A DNA stretch of 64,000 nt from Streptomyces sp. NBC_01304. Its GTDB lineage: Bacteria > Actinomycetota > Actinomycetes > Streptomycetales > Streptomycetaceae. Every line of letters begins with the position of its first letter. The stretch's first letter is position 1. The notes under the pieces were generated by a model. That model was not told the origin of the DNA, did not search any database, and saw nothing but the letters and a program-made list of their open reading frames with translations. The stretch spans positions 2,790,001 to 2,854,000 of the forward strand of contig NZ_CP109055.1 in assembly GCF_035975855.1 (NCBI RefSeq), written 5' to 3'. The translations under genes were made by a program, and so were the position numbers. Below, piece by piece: positions 26,197-34,407 of the stretch.

Positions 26197-26848
26197 GGTG
26201 CCTACTTCCCAAGGTTCATAGGGGCACCCGCATGAGCGCGAGATTTGGGATTGCTCAGGACTGCACGACCCGGGGGACGGCCCGAGGCATACGGGGTGGT
26301 GCTGCGATACCGCGAGCGGTGCGGTATTTGGGCCCCTGGGTGAAGGCGAGCGGAACGGTGTGCCGTTCCCTGCCGGAGACTTGACCTATGACTCCTCGAC
26401 CTCGTCGTCACCCTGAGGTCCTGGGGTGGAGGGACATCCCTGCGGATGCGGCCCCCCGCCCCTTGCGATCACGTGCCGGTGAGGTGTTCCGGGCGGACCG
26501 GCGTCTTGGGGGATACCGAAGGGCCCTGCGGCGAGCGCCCACTCCGGCTTGCGGGGAGAAGGAAGTCCATGGGAGGCCTCTTCGTTGGTATCGGGTCGTT
26601 CGTTTCGAGCCAGAGGACCTAAGTCCCTCGACCGACTCGTTCACGTGCTGTTAACGCGGAATAGCGTCAGTACACCTGCAGGTCCTTGGTCCCGGTCAGT
26701 CACGGAAACCATGAAGGAGTTGGCTGGTAGCCGGGTCCATCTTGTAGATTCGTATGAAAGGTAGAACTCAGTAACCTCCCCGCGCCCCTGCCGAAACGAT
26801 CGGCACAGGTCAGCGACAAGATCAAGACAAGAAACGGCGGCGACGACC
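26197..26848. promoter_or_regulatory. 652-bp divergent control region between the purine permease and pucR
   Basis: No convincing gene lies here; short overlapping frames lack ribosome-binding sites and any known fold. Two short inverted repeats stand out: ATACCGC/GCGGTAT at 26307-26327 and GGAACGG/CCGTTCC at 26352-26369, both on the permease side. They are candidates for PucR or purine-responsive operators. The length of the region is unusual for this gene-dense window. I see no conserved purine riboswitch core. Confidence 0.45.
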
Positions 26849-28525
26849 ATGCGGCTGCGCGCACTCCTGGAAACCGACGCGCTCGGTCTGCGCCTGCTCG
26901 GCGGCGAAGAAGAGCTGGACCGCACCGTGCGCGGTGTGATGACAACGGACTTGAGGGACCCCAGCCGTTACCTGACGGGCGGCGAACTGGTCCTCACCGG
27001 CCTCGCCTGGCGGCGCGACGCCTCGGACTCCGAGCCCTTCGTGCGGATCCTCGCGTCCACCGGCGCGGCCGCCCTCGCGGCCGGCGAGGCCGAGGTCGGC
27101 GACATCCCCGACGACCTGGTGGCAGCCTGCGTCCGGCACCGTTTGCCGCTTTTCGCAGTGAATGAGCGCGTGGCCTTCGCCACAATCACCGAGCACGTGG
27201 TGCGCCAGGTGTCCGGCGAGCGCGTCGGCGATCTCGCCGCCGTGGTGGACCGGCACCGCCGCCTGATGACCTCGGGCCCGGCCGGTGGCGGCCCCGACGT
27301 GGTCCTCGACCTGCTCGGCACCGACCTGGACCTGCGCGCCTGGGTGCTCTCCCCCGCGGGCCGCCCCATCGCCGGTTCCAGCAGCGCGGGCAGCCAGCCG
27401 CTGGCGCCCGAGATCTGCGCGAAGCTCGCCGCCGAACACCTGGCGGCCGCCCGCACGGGGCGCCGCGGACCGCACCGGCTGACCGTGAACGGCGCGACGT
27501 ACAGCCTCTTCCCGATCCGCAGCAGCGGCCGCGGCAACGCCGCCTCCCGCGACGTGCGCGAGACGGTCCTCTCGGACTGGCTGCTCGCCGTCGAGGCGGA
27601 CGCCGGTGACTGGGCGGAGGAGCGCCTCGACCTGCTGCAGGGCGTCACCCAGCTGATCGCCGTCGAACGCGACCGCCGCGACGCGGCCCGTACGGTACGT
27701 CGCCGACTGGCCCAGGAGGTCCTGGAGCTCGTCCAGACCGGCGCCGCACCGGCCGAGATCGCCGCCCGCCTTCGGGTCGCGGCGCCCGTGCTCCTGCCCG
27801 GCCTCGGTGCGGCCCCGCACTGGCAGGTCGTGGTGGCACGTGTCGAGTGGGACGGCGGCGAGATCGAGGGCGGCCCGGTCGCCCAGTCGCTGCTCGAGGA
27901 GATCCTGGTCGACCCGCTCGCCGCGGGCCCCGAGCCGTCCGACCGCATCGCCGTCGCGCACACCGGGGACGAAGCCATCGCCCTGGTACCGCTGCCCGCG
28001 GTCGCCGCCGAGCAGGACGGCAAGGAGCCGGTCCTGGTCGCGGACTCCCTCCTGGAGACGGTCCGCGACCCGCTCACCGCGGGCCTGTCGGACGACGGCC
28101 GGCTCACCCTGGGCGTCAGCGCCGCCGTGCACTCCGCCGAGGGCCTGCGCGGCGCCCTGGAGGAGGCCAGGCACGCCCGCCGCGTGGCCGCCGCACGCCC
28201 GGGCCGGGTTTGCGCCGCCGGGCACCAGGAGCTGGCCTCGCACGTCCTGCTGCTGCCGTTCGTCCCGGACGACGTACGCCGCGCCTTCACGGCCCGCCTC
28301 CTGGACCCGCTGCGCGACTACGACCAGCGCCACCGGGCCGAGCTCATCCCGACCCTGGAGGCGTTCCTCGACTGCGACGGCTCCTGGACGCGCTGTGCGA
28401 CCCGCCTCCACCTGCACGTGAACACGCTGCGCTACCGGGTGGGCCGCATCGAGCAGCTGACCGGCCGCGACCTTTCGCGCCTTGAGGACAAGCTGGACTT
28501 CTTCCTGGCCCTGCGGATGAGCTAG
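26849..28525 (+). CDS. pucR: PucR-family transcriptional regulator
   Basis: A 558-residue regulator. The N-terminal PucR-type sensory domain begins MRLRALLETDALGLRLLGGE and includes RYLTGGELVLTGLAWRR. The middle is a GGDEF-like/CdaR domain with LTLGVSAAVHSAEGLRGALEEARHARRVA. The C-terminal HTH_30 domain is TLEAFLDCDGSWTRCATRLHLHVNTLRYRVGRIEQLTGRDL. PucR proteins control purine and allantoin catabolism in response to nitrogen and purine status. The adjacent divergent permease and xdhC are the expected targets. No clear Shine-Dalgarno sequence precedes ATG at 26849. Confidence 0.9.
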   Translation: MRLRALLETDALGLRLLGGEEELDRTVRGVMTTDLRDPSRYLTGGELVLTGLAWRRDASDSEPFVRILASTGAAALAAGEAEVGDIPDDLVAACVRHRLPLFAVNERVAFATITEHVVRQVSGERVGDLAAVVDRHRRLMTSGPAGGGPDVVLDLLGTDLDLRAWVLSPAGRPIAGSSSAGSQPLAPEICAKLAAEHLAAARTGRRGPHRLTVNGATYSLFPIRSSGRGNAASRDVRETVLSDWLLAVEADAGDWAEERLDLLQGVTQLIAVERDRRDAARTVRRRLAQEVLELVQTGAAPAEIAARLRVAAPVLLPGLGAAPHWQVVVARVEWDGGEIEGGPVAQSLLEEILVDPLAAGPEPSDRIAVAHTGDEAIALVPLPAVAAEQDGKEPVLVADSLLETVRDPLTAGLSDDGRLTLGVSAAVHSAEGLRGALEEARHARRVAAARPGRVCAAGHQELASHVLLLPFVPDDVRRAFTARLLDPLRDYDQRHRAELIPTLEAFLDCDGSWTRCATRLHLHVNTLRYRVGRIEQLTGRDLSRLEDKLDFFLALRMS

Positions 28526-28559
28526 CCGGACCTGTCCGCCTTGCCCGTTTTACGTTGCC

Positions 28560-28598
28560 GAAAGTGCCCGGAACCTCCACGAGGTGCCGGGCGCTTTC
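28560..28598 (+). terminator. Hairpin after pucR
   Basis: A 17-bp stem with one wobble and one mismatch (28560-28576 with 28582-28598) and a five-base loop starts about 35 bases after the pucR stop. A rho-independent-type end is likely. Confidence 0.75.
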
Positions 28599-28746
28599 CG
28601 CTATGCGGAAGAACTCGGGGCGAACTCGAGAAGATCGTCAAAGTCGGTCAGTTTGTGAATTCTTTCACCCAGCCCCTTGGCTCCTGACAGGGATTCATGT
28701 TGAGATGCGGGTCACAGCTCAATGGCGCGCTCCTGGGGAGGGGAAT

Positions 28747-29556
28747 GTGGCGGATACCGCCATGTCTGGTTCTGGTTCCGTGTCCCATCCGGAGGTCCCA
28801 GCTCCGGCCCCGGCCTCATCGAGGACAACCGCCCTCCAGACCGCGGTATGGCGGCTGCGCTCACGCGGCTGCTGGACCGATGCGGCGGCTCTGCTCGAAC
28901 GGGACGAGAGCCCGGACGCGGCCCTGCAGCGCGCCGCCCTCCTCGTGGAGCGCTGTCTGTTCACCGCGGCCGGCTGGCCCGAGGCCGAGGACGCGCTGCG
29001 TACGGCGGAGGCCCTTGCCCAATCGGACGACGCGCGGGGCGCTGCCGCGTGCGAGCGGGGGCAGCTCGCCTACGCCGCGACCGTGCTCGGAGTGCGGGAC
29101 CGGGCCGACGAGGCGCGGGCCGCGCTGGGGCGGGCCGCTGCGCTGCTTGCCCCTCAGGCGGCGGGGCGGCCGCTGCTCGACTATCGGCGGGGCTTGATCG
29201 CCGAGCATTTGGCGGATGCGCCGCAGGCTGCGCTCGCGGCGTATCGGCGGGCCCATGCCGGGGCCACGGCGCAGGGGGATCCCCTGCTGCTCTCCTTCAC
29301 GTGGCGTCATCTGGCCGGGCTTGCCCTGCGGGAGGGCGAGTTGGCGGAGGCCCGGCACGGCTTCGCGGAGTCGCTCCGCATCCGGGAGGAACTGGGCTAT
29401 CTGGTCGGGACGGCCCCCGCGCTGGCTGCGCTGGCCGACGCGGAGCCCGAGCCTGAGGCTGCGCGCCTCCGGGCTGAGGCGTTGCGGTTGTTCCGGTTGC
29501 TGGGTGGAGTCCCGACTTGGCTGGCCGCGCAGCTCTCGCCGCCTGCGGCGGTTTGA
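28747..29556 (+). CDS. TPR-like helical-repeat protein of unknown role
   Basis: A 269-residue, alanine-rich, all-helical protein. Helix pairs such as DAALQRAALLVERCLFTAAGWPEAEDALRTAEAL, GQLAYAATVLGVRDRADEARAALGRAAALL and LRIREELGYLVGTAPALAALAD have tetratricopeptide-like spacing. GTG at 28747 is preceded by GGGGAGGGG; upstream in-frame starts lie in the terminator region. No signal peptide, membrane segment or catalytic motif is visible. Tetratricopeptide proteins usually mediate protein contacts. No operon partner is present and the gene ends at a dispersed repeat. Confidence 0.75.
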   Translation: MADTAMSGSGSVSHPEVPAPAPASSRTTALQTAVWRLRSRGCWTDAAALLERDESPDAALQRAALLVERCLFTAAGWPEAEDALRTAEALAQSDDARGAAACERGQLAYAATVLGVRDRADEARAALGRAAALLAPQAAGRPLLDYRRGLIAEHLADAPQAALAAYRRAHAGATAQGDPLLLSFTWRHLAGLALREGELAEARHGFAESLRIREELGYLVGTAPALAALADAEPEPEAARLRAEALRLFRLLGGVPTWLAAQLSPPAAV

Positions 29557-29561
29557 TCCCC

Positions 29562-29735
29562 CACCCCGCCCCTTCCCGAAAGTCCTGACGGACGGCTTCG
29601 GGGGCTTCGCCCCCGGACCCCCTTTGTCCTCAAGCGCCGGACGGGCTGATTCATCAGCCATGAATCAGCCCGTCCGGCGCTTGAGGACAATCTTTAGAAG
29701 CCGGCGGCAGCCTTACGGGAAGGGGCGGGGTGGGG
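29562..29735. repeat. Large palindromic copy of the Streptomyces intergenic repeat (family A)
   Basis: Outer arms CCCCACCCCGCCCCTTCCCG and its complement (about 29562-29580 and 29716-29735) enclose a perfect 30-bp inverted repeat, 29625-29654 with 29660-29689, loop CAGCC. The core contains CGCCGGACGGGCTGA, found in three other places in this window. The copy lies between the TPR-like and SDR genes and can end the first transcript. It looks like two head-to-head units of the repeat. Confidence 0.85.
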
Positions 29736-29753
29736 GAAAAATCGACGTGAGGC

Positions 29754-30551
29754 ATGATCGCCACCATGACCGGCCACAACACCCCGTACCTCGAAACGCA
29801 CTTCGGCCTGCAAGGCCGAACCGCCCTCATCACCGGCGGCAGCTCCGGCATCGGATACGCCATCGCCGAAGGCCTCGCCGGGGCAGGAGCCCGAGTCGTG
29901 CTCATGGCCCGCCGCGAGCAGCAACTGCGCGAAGCCGTTCACAAGCTCCGCGACCGGGGCCACGAGGCCGACCACGTCGCGGCCGACCTCGGCGACAGGC
30001 AGGCCCTGCACACCGCCGCCGACCAAGCGGCAGCGAAGTACGGCGAGATCGACATCCTCGTCACCTCCGCCGGCATCAACCTCAGGCCCCCCATGAACGA
30101 CCTCACCGAGGCCGACTGGGACACCACGATGGCGATCAACCTGGACGCCCCGTACCTCCTGGGCCAGCGCTTCGGCCCGCGCATGGCCGAGCGCGGCTGG
30201 GGCCGCATCATTCACATCGCCTCGCAGCAGACCCTCCGCGCCTTCGGCAACAGCGGCGCCTACGGGGTGTCGAAAGCCGCCATCGCCGCGCTCACCCGCT
30301 CTCAGGCGGAAGCCTGGTCCCCGCACGGCGTGTGCGTGAACGCGCTGGGCCCCGCGTTCGTGAAGACCCCGCTCACCGAGCCCGTCTTCGCCGACCCGGT
30401 CCGCACCCAGGCCATGGCCGACCGCACGATGATCGGCCGCAACGGAGATCCCGAGGACCACATCGGCCCGGCGATCTTCCTGGCGAGCGACGCGGCCCGC
30501 TTCGTCACGGGCCAGACCCTGTTCGCGGACGGCGGGTTCAGCGCGACCTGA
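29754..30551 (+). CDS. Short-chain dehydrogenase/reductase
   Basis: A 265-residue classical SDR. The cofactor motif is TALITGGSSGIGYAIAEGLA, with arginines after it (MARREQQL) that suit NADP. NXAG-like VTSAGINLR, catalytic Ser in HIASQQTLRAFGNSG and YxxxK in YGVSKAAIAALTRS follow, and the C-terminus has the usual DAARFVTGQTLFADGGFSA. It probably oxidises or reduces a sugar, polyol or keto acid. Either ATG at 29754 (GAGG immediately upstream, too close) or ATG at 29766 could be used. Confidence 0.9.
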   Translation: MIATMTGHNTPYLETHFGLQGRTALITGGSSGIGYAIAEGLAGAGARVVLMARREQQLREAVHKLRDRGHEADHVAADLGDRQALHTAADQAAAKYGEIDILVTSAGINLRPPMNDLTEADWDTTMAINLDAPYLLGQRFGPRMAERGWGRIIHIASQQTLRAFGNSGAYGVSKAAIAALTRSQAEAWSPHGVCVNALGPAFVKTPLTEPVFADPVRTQAMADRTMIGRNGDPEDHIGPAIFLASDAARFVTGQTLFADGGFSAT

Positions 30552-30559
30552 GCGCAATC

Positions 30560-30665
30560 GTGCCCCGCAAGGGGCACGGGGAACTGCGCGCCCAGCCACG
30601 AGCGACCCGCGCTTTGAGAACCGGCGGGCCTGCCCCCAGGGGCGCGGGGAACTGCGCAAAAAGCG
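30560..30665. repeat. Two copies of the GGGGAACTGCGC intergenic repeat (family B)
   Basis: The unit GGGGCACGGGGAACTGCGC, then GGGGCGCGGGGAACTGCGC about 65 bases later, fill the gap between the convergent SDR and GntR genes. The same unit appears three times at 37.47-37.61 kb. Each has CCCC...GGGG complementarity and may form short hairpins. Confidence 0.8.
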
Positions 30666-30701
30666 CGGGCGGCCACGACCTCGGAACCCTGTCCCTGCCT
30701 C

Positions 30702-31451
30702 CTACGGGGCACCCGTGAAGTGCTCGCGTACCAGCGACCGCACCACATCCAGATCCTGCGCCACCAGCGCCTCGAGCAGCGCCGAGTGCTCCGCCGCGTC
30801 CGCGACCAGGTCCGCCCTGCGGTGGTGCACCGGGCCGCTCATCAGGGGCCACTGCGAGCGGCGGTGGAGATCGTCGGCGACCATCACCAGCTGCTGGTTG
30901 CCCGCCATCGCGAGGATCGCGCCGTGGAAGGCCCGGTCGGTGTCGACGTACGCCGCCAGATCGCCCCGCGCCGCCGCCACCGAGGTCGCCTCGGCGAACG
31001 GGCGCAGCTCGGCCCAGCGTTCGGCGGGGATCGTACGGGCCAGGCGGAGCATCACGGGGACCTCCAACAGGGCCCGGATCTCGGCGAGTTCGGCGAGTTC
31101 GCGGGCGCTGCGCTCGGCGACCCGGAAGCCCCGGTTGGGCACGACCTCGACGGCGCCCTCGTGCGCGAGCTGCTGCATGGCCTCGCGGACGGGGGTCGCC
31201 GAGACCCCGAAGCGTTCGCCGAGGACCGGTGCCGAGTAGACCTCGCCGGGCTTGAGTTCGCCGCCGACGAGCGCGGCCCGCAGGGCCTCGAGGATCTGGC
31301 CGCGTACGGAATGCCGCTGCACGGGGACCGCGACGCGGGCCGGGGGCGCGGGTTCGCTGTGGGTGTGCTCGCCGCGGGCCTGCTCGGGGACCCGGCCCCG
31401 GGCATCGGCCGAAGAGGCGTCGGGAGTGTGCCGGGCTCTCGCCTGCTCCAC
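30702..31451 (-). CDS. GntR-family transcriptional regulator (FCD domain)
   Basis: A 249-residue regulator. The winged helix-turn-helix is RGQILEALRAALVGGELKPGEVYSAPVLGERFGVSATPVREAMQQLAHEGAVEVV. The FCD effector domain follows, with metal-binding-type residues in DTDRAFHGAIL and EHSALLEALVAQD. The N-terminal 50 residues are variable. GTG at 31451 is preceded by a perfect GGAGG at six bases, better than the TTG/ATG-type starts upstream. FCD regulators respond to organic or sugar acids. It converges with the SDR and may control it. Confidence 0.88.
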   Translation of the reverse strand: MEQARARHTPDASSADARGRVPEQARGEHTHSEPAPPARVAVPVQRHSVRGQILEALRAALVGGELKPGEVYSAPVLGERFGVSATPVREAMQQLAHEGAVEVVPNRGFRVAERSARELAELAEIRALLEVPVMLRLARTIPAERWAELRPFAEATSVAAARGDLAAYVDTDRAFHGAILAMAGNQQLVMVADDLHRRSQWPLMSGPVHHRRADLVADAAEHSALLEALVAQDLDVVRSLVREHFTGAP

Positions 31452-31546
31452 TCGGGGCCTCCTCCGGGCGCGTACGCGGCCGCCGCCCGGCCGACCCCAG
31501 CACCATAGGCGGATGGGGCGAGAGTTCAAACATCAATCGCGTCGGG

Positions 31547-31565
31547 TAAGGTAAGGCTAACCTGC
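31547..31565. promoter_or_regulatory. Iron box (DmdR/IdeR operator)
   Basis: TAAGGTAAGGCTAACCTGC matches 15 of 19 positions of the actinomycete iron-box consensus TTAGGTTAGGCTAACCTAA. It lies 27 bases before the FhuF-like gene, a position expected for iron-dependent repression. Confidence 0.85.
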
Positions 31566-31592
31566 TAACGATCGCGATTCGGTGGTCCTCGC

Positions 31593-32456
31593 ATGTCCCT
31601 GAACACCTTGGTCCCAGACGTCGCCCGCCCGGCCCCTTCGGCCGTCGCGGATGCCTACGCGCGCCTGACCGAGGTCTTCCCCGGACTGCGGATCCAGGAG
31701 CTCGGCGCCGGTGAGCAGGCCCCGTCGGGCGGTGGCTGGGTCGCAGCCGCCCAGCTCGCGGAAGGCGGGGCCGCTCTCGATGCCTTTCTGGCGTGGGACG
31801 ACGCGCAGGTGCTCAGGGACTACGGGCAGCAGGCCCGGCCGGACGTCATCGCCAGCTTCGGGCTGCACCGGTACGCCTGGCCGGCCTGCCTCCTGATCAC
31901 CATCCCCTGGTTCCTGCACCGGCGGGTGCCGCGGCTGCCCGTGGCGAACGTCACCTTCCAGCGGACGCTCGGACGGATGGCCGTACGGGTCGAGGAGTTC
32001 GCCTGCCTGCCGGACGATCCGGCGGCCGCCCTGCCGGGTGCCCGGGTCGTGCCCGACGAGGAGGCGCTGCGCGCGGAGGTGCGTACGGCCGTCGCGGAAC
32101 ACCTGGGGCCGGTGCTCGACGGATGGCGTCCCCGGATGCGGCGCGGGCCGCGCGCCCTGTGGGGCATGGCGACCGACGAGATCGTCGAGAGCCTCTGGTA
32201 CCTCGCCCACCTGTTCGGCGAGGAGCGGCGCGCGATGGAGGAGCTGGAGCGGCTCCTTCCGGGCACCACCGGGCCGTACGTCGGCACCGCGGCGTTCCGT
32301 GAACTGACCGGGCCCGACGGCGAATCGCTGCCGACCCGGGACCGGGCGAGCTGCTGCCTCTTCTACACGCTGCGTCCCGAGGACACCTGTGTGACGTGTC
32401 CCCGTACGTGCGACGCGCAGCGCATCGTCAAGCTGAGCGCAACCGCCTCCCGCTGA
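31593..32456 (+). CDS. FhuF-like (2Fe-2S) siderophore-iron reductase
   Basis: A 287-residue cytoplasmic protein. The C-terminus has the cysteine pattern SCCLFYTLRPEDTCVTCPRTC, the CC-X10-C-X2-C type iron-sulfur site of FhuF-like reductases. These release iron from ferric siderophores after uptake. The remainder is typical of the family (GLHRYAWPACLLITIPWFLHRR; VESLWYLAHLFGEERRAMEEL). ATG at 31593 follows an iron box 27 bases upstream, so it should be derepressed in low iron. No siderophore transporter is adjacent. Confidence 0.9.
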   Translation: MSLNTLVPDVARPAPSAVADAYARLTEVFPGLRIQELGAGEQAPSGGGWVAAAQLAEGGAALDAFLAWDDAQVLRDYGQQARPDVIASFGLHRYAWPACLLITIPWFLHRRVPRLPVANVTFQRTLGRMAVRVEEFACLPDDPAAALPGARVVPDEEALRAEVRTAVAEHLGPVLDGWRPRMRRGPRALWGMATDEIVESLWYLAHLFGEERRAMEELERLLPGTTGPYVGTAAFRELTGPDGESLPTRDRASCCLFYTLRPEDTCVTCPRTCDAQRIVKLSATASR

Positions 32457-32460
32457 ACCA

Positions 32461-32516
32461 CTCGTACGAGTGTGATTGCTCGAACTCAACACCCTTCCTG
32501 GGGACGGTAGTTCGAG
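32461..32516. promoter_or_regulatory. Palindrome and inverted repeat between the FhuF-like and DUF2637 genes
   Basis: CTCGTACGAG (32461-32470) is a perfect palindrome. CTCGAACT at 32479-32486 pairs with AGTTCGAG at 32509-32516 around a 22-base loop. The position fits either an end to the upstream transcript or an operator for the DUF2637 gene, which begins 127 bases later. Confidence 0.45.
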
Positions 32517-32643
32517 TGCAAATCCCCTATCTGCGTCCCCTCGCACCCCCTTGGCGTCCTCTTGCCTCGAAACGCCCTGGGCGGCTTTGGATTTGGGCCA
32601 ATATGGCGCCCGAAAAGCCCTCAGGCAATGCAAGGGACCCCAG

Positions 32644-33696
32644 ATGAGAATGACCGACATATCGCTGGACTGGCTGCTTCCCGGCGCCGTACTGCTCCTG
32701 GGCATCCTGGCGGCGGTTGCGGTGCTGGCGCGAGGCAAGCGCGCCGGGTCGAAGGCGGCCGCCGACGACTCGTGGGAGCGCAGCGAGGAACGCCGAAGGC
32801 GCAAGGAAGCGTTCTACGGCACCGCGTCCTATGTGCTGCTGTTCTGCTGTGCCGCCGTGGCGGCCGCGCTCTCCTTCCACGGCCTGGTCGGCTTCGGCGA
32901 GCAGAACCTCAACCTCTCGGGCGGCTGGGAGTACCTGGTCCCCTTCGGACTCGACGGCGCGGCGATGTTCTGCTCCGTCCTCGCGGTGCGCGAGGCCAGC
33001 CACGGTGACGCGGCGCTCGGCTCGCGCCTGCTCGTGTGGACGTTCGCGGGGGCCGCGGCCTGGTTCAACTGGGTGCACGCGCCCCGGGGGTTGGGGCACG
33101 CGGGCGCCCCGCAGTTCTTCGCCGGGATGTCGCTGTCGGCCGCGGTGCTGTTCGACCGGGCACTGAAGCAGACCCGCCGGGCCGCCCTGCGCGAGCAGGG
33201 ACTGGTGCCACGTCCGCTGCCGCAGATCCGGATGGTGCGCTGGCTGCGCGCGCCCCGGGAGACCTTCGGCGCCTGGTCGCTGATGCTCCTGGAGGGCGTA
33301 CGCACCCTCGACGAGGCCGTCGAAGAGGTACGCGACGACCGCAGGGAGAAGGCGCAGAACCGTCTCCGCAGGCGCGAGCACGAGAAGCTGGAGCGCGCCC
33401 ACCTCAAGGCGGTCAGCCGAGGCCAGGCGTGGAACGGCGGACGCCGCTCGGGCGGCCGCCTTGAGGTCGAGGCGGCATCCCAGGGAGCCGGTTCGCCGCA
33501 GGTCGGCACGGAGCCTGCCATAGCCGGGCAGGATCAGCTGCCCGTGCGTTCCAGGCCCTCCCTGCAGGCCGTGACCGGCAGCGAACCGGGCTCGCCCGTC
33601 ACCGTCGACCTCACGGCGGAGGACGACACCCAGACCCTGCCGCGGCTCGACAGCCTGGAGCAGAAACTCAACGACCTTGAGCGTCAATTCGGCTGA
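32644..33696 (+). CDS. DUF2637 family membrane protein
   Basis: A 350-residue protein with four or five membrane helices in the first 190 residues (LLPGAVLLLGILAAVAVLA, TASYVLLFCCAAVAAALSFHGLV, YLVPFGLDGAAMFCSVLAV, LLVWTFAGAAAWFNWVHA, FFAGMSLSAAVLF). The DUF2637 hallmark is the WFNWVHAPRG region. A basic, charged cytoplasmic tail follows (EKAQNRLRRREHEKLERAHLKAVSR). The domain is known from Spd-type plasmid-spread proteins and from chromosomal genes of Streptomyces. Nothing else plasmid-like is nearby. ATG at 32644 has AAGGGA at about eight bases. Confidence 0.82.
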   Translation: MRMTDISLDWLLPGAVLLLGILAAVAVLARGKRAGSKAAADDSWERSEERRRRKEAFYGTASYVLLFCCAAVAAALSFHGLVGFGEQNLNLSGGWEYLVPFGLDGAAMFCSVLAVREASHGDAALGSRLLVWTFAGAAAWFNWVHAPRGLGHAGAPQFFAGMSLSAAVLFDRALKQTRRAALREQGLVPRPLPQIRMVRWLRAPRETFGAWSLMLLEGVRTLDEAVEEVRDDRREKAQNRLRRREHEKLERAHLKAVSRGQAWNGGRRSGGRLEVEAASQGAGSPQVGTEPAIAGQDQLPVRSRPSLQAVTGSEPGSPVTVDLTAEDDTQTLPRLDSLEQKLNDLERQFG

Positions 33697-33732
33697 GCGG
33701 TCGACGAGTTGGACCGCCCAGCCTCCCGGCCC

Positions 33733-33762
33733 GGAGGGCGCGTGCCGTCAAGCGCGCCCTCC
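33733..33762. terminator. Hairpin between the convergent DUF2637 and ATPase genes
   Basis: GGAGGGCGCG and CGCGCCCTCC form a perfect 10-bp stem with a ten-base loop. The right part covers the last codons of the leftward ATPase gene, so a single structure serves both ends. Confidence 0.7.
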
Positions 33763-34191
33763 GTCCAGCTCGAACCAGACCACCTTGCCCCGGCCGTTGG
33801 CCCGTACGCCCCAGGCGTCCGCGAGGGACTGGACGAGCAGCAGGCCCCGGCCGTTCGTACGGGTACCGTCGTCGGCGAGCGGTATCCGCAGGCGTGGCCG
33901 GTGGGCCTCGGAGTCGCGTACCTCCACCCGGAGCCGGTGCGGCCCCACGGTGGCGGTGACCTCCGCGTCATGATCTGTGTGCACCAGTGCGTTCGTGACG
34001 ATTTCGCTGGTCAGCAGCTCGGCCACATCGGACCGGCCCGGCTTTCCCCAATGTCGTAACAACTCACGCAGGGCTCGGCGCACTTCGGCCACCGACCGAA
34101 GATCCGCCCGCGCCAGAATGCATCTCAGATGCGTCTGTTCCCCCTCCGTCGTCGCGCTCTCGACTGTGCCTTCTCGTGCCTGCCGTGTCAT
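33748..34191 (-). CDS. Anti-sigma-factor-like ATP-binding protein (HATPase)
   Basis: A 147-residue GHKL ATPase. N-box region SDVAELLTSEIVTNALVHTDHDAEV, then VRDSEAHRPRLR and TNGRGLLLVQSLADAWGVRANGRGKVVWFEL. This is the second protein of this class in the window (see 20966-21415); the two share only the motifs. It likely controls a sigma factor or its antagonist, none being adjacent. ATG at 34191 has GGGGG three bases upstream; longer versions add a non-conserved basic stretch. Confidence 0.85.
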   Translation of the reverse strand: MTRQAREGTVESATTEGEQTHLRCILARADLRSVAEVRRALRELLRHWGKPGRSDVAELLTSEIVTNALVHTDHDAEVTATVGPHRLRVEVRDSEAHRPRLRIPLADDGTRTNGRGLLLVQSLADAWGVRANGRGKVVWFELDGGRA

Positions 34192-34407
34192 GGCCCCCGC
34201 CCCGATATCCGATGTGGTTGCCGATCCCCTCCTCGGCATTGCTCGAACACGCACACGGTGATGCTTCCCTTCCACCAACGCGGCACGCATGTCGAATCCT
34301 CAACCAGTGCCTGCGGGTGCGGGCCGACGCGCCGGGGGAAGGTAGCGGTGAAGTCGCGTCTGCGCCTTCTCCGGCGACGGGGAAGGCCCATTCCCGAGGG
34401 AGCCGCC

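Noticed and set aside
26388..26654. 88-codon frame in the purine control region
   Set aside because: It has no ribosome-binding site and an Arg/Pro-rich shadow-type composition, and it overlaps an equally long frame on the other strand.
26197..26848. Purine riboswitch
   Set aside because: I could not find the conserved core helices and loops of the known purine riboswitch, and the class is not typical of these bacteria.
32505..32545. TTCGAGT-containing segment resembling a tRNA T-loop
   Set aside because: The flanks do not form a T-stem, no acceptor stem or anticodon arm can be drawn within 75 bases, and no CCA end is present.
32644..33696. DUF2637 gene as sign of an integrated conjugative element
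   Set aside because: No integrase, replication, tra gene, tRNA or attachment repeats are nearby, and chromosomal DUF2637 genes are common in Streptomyces.
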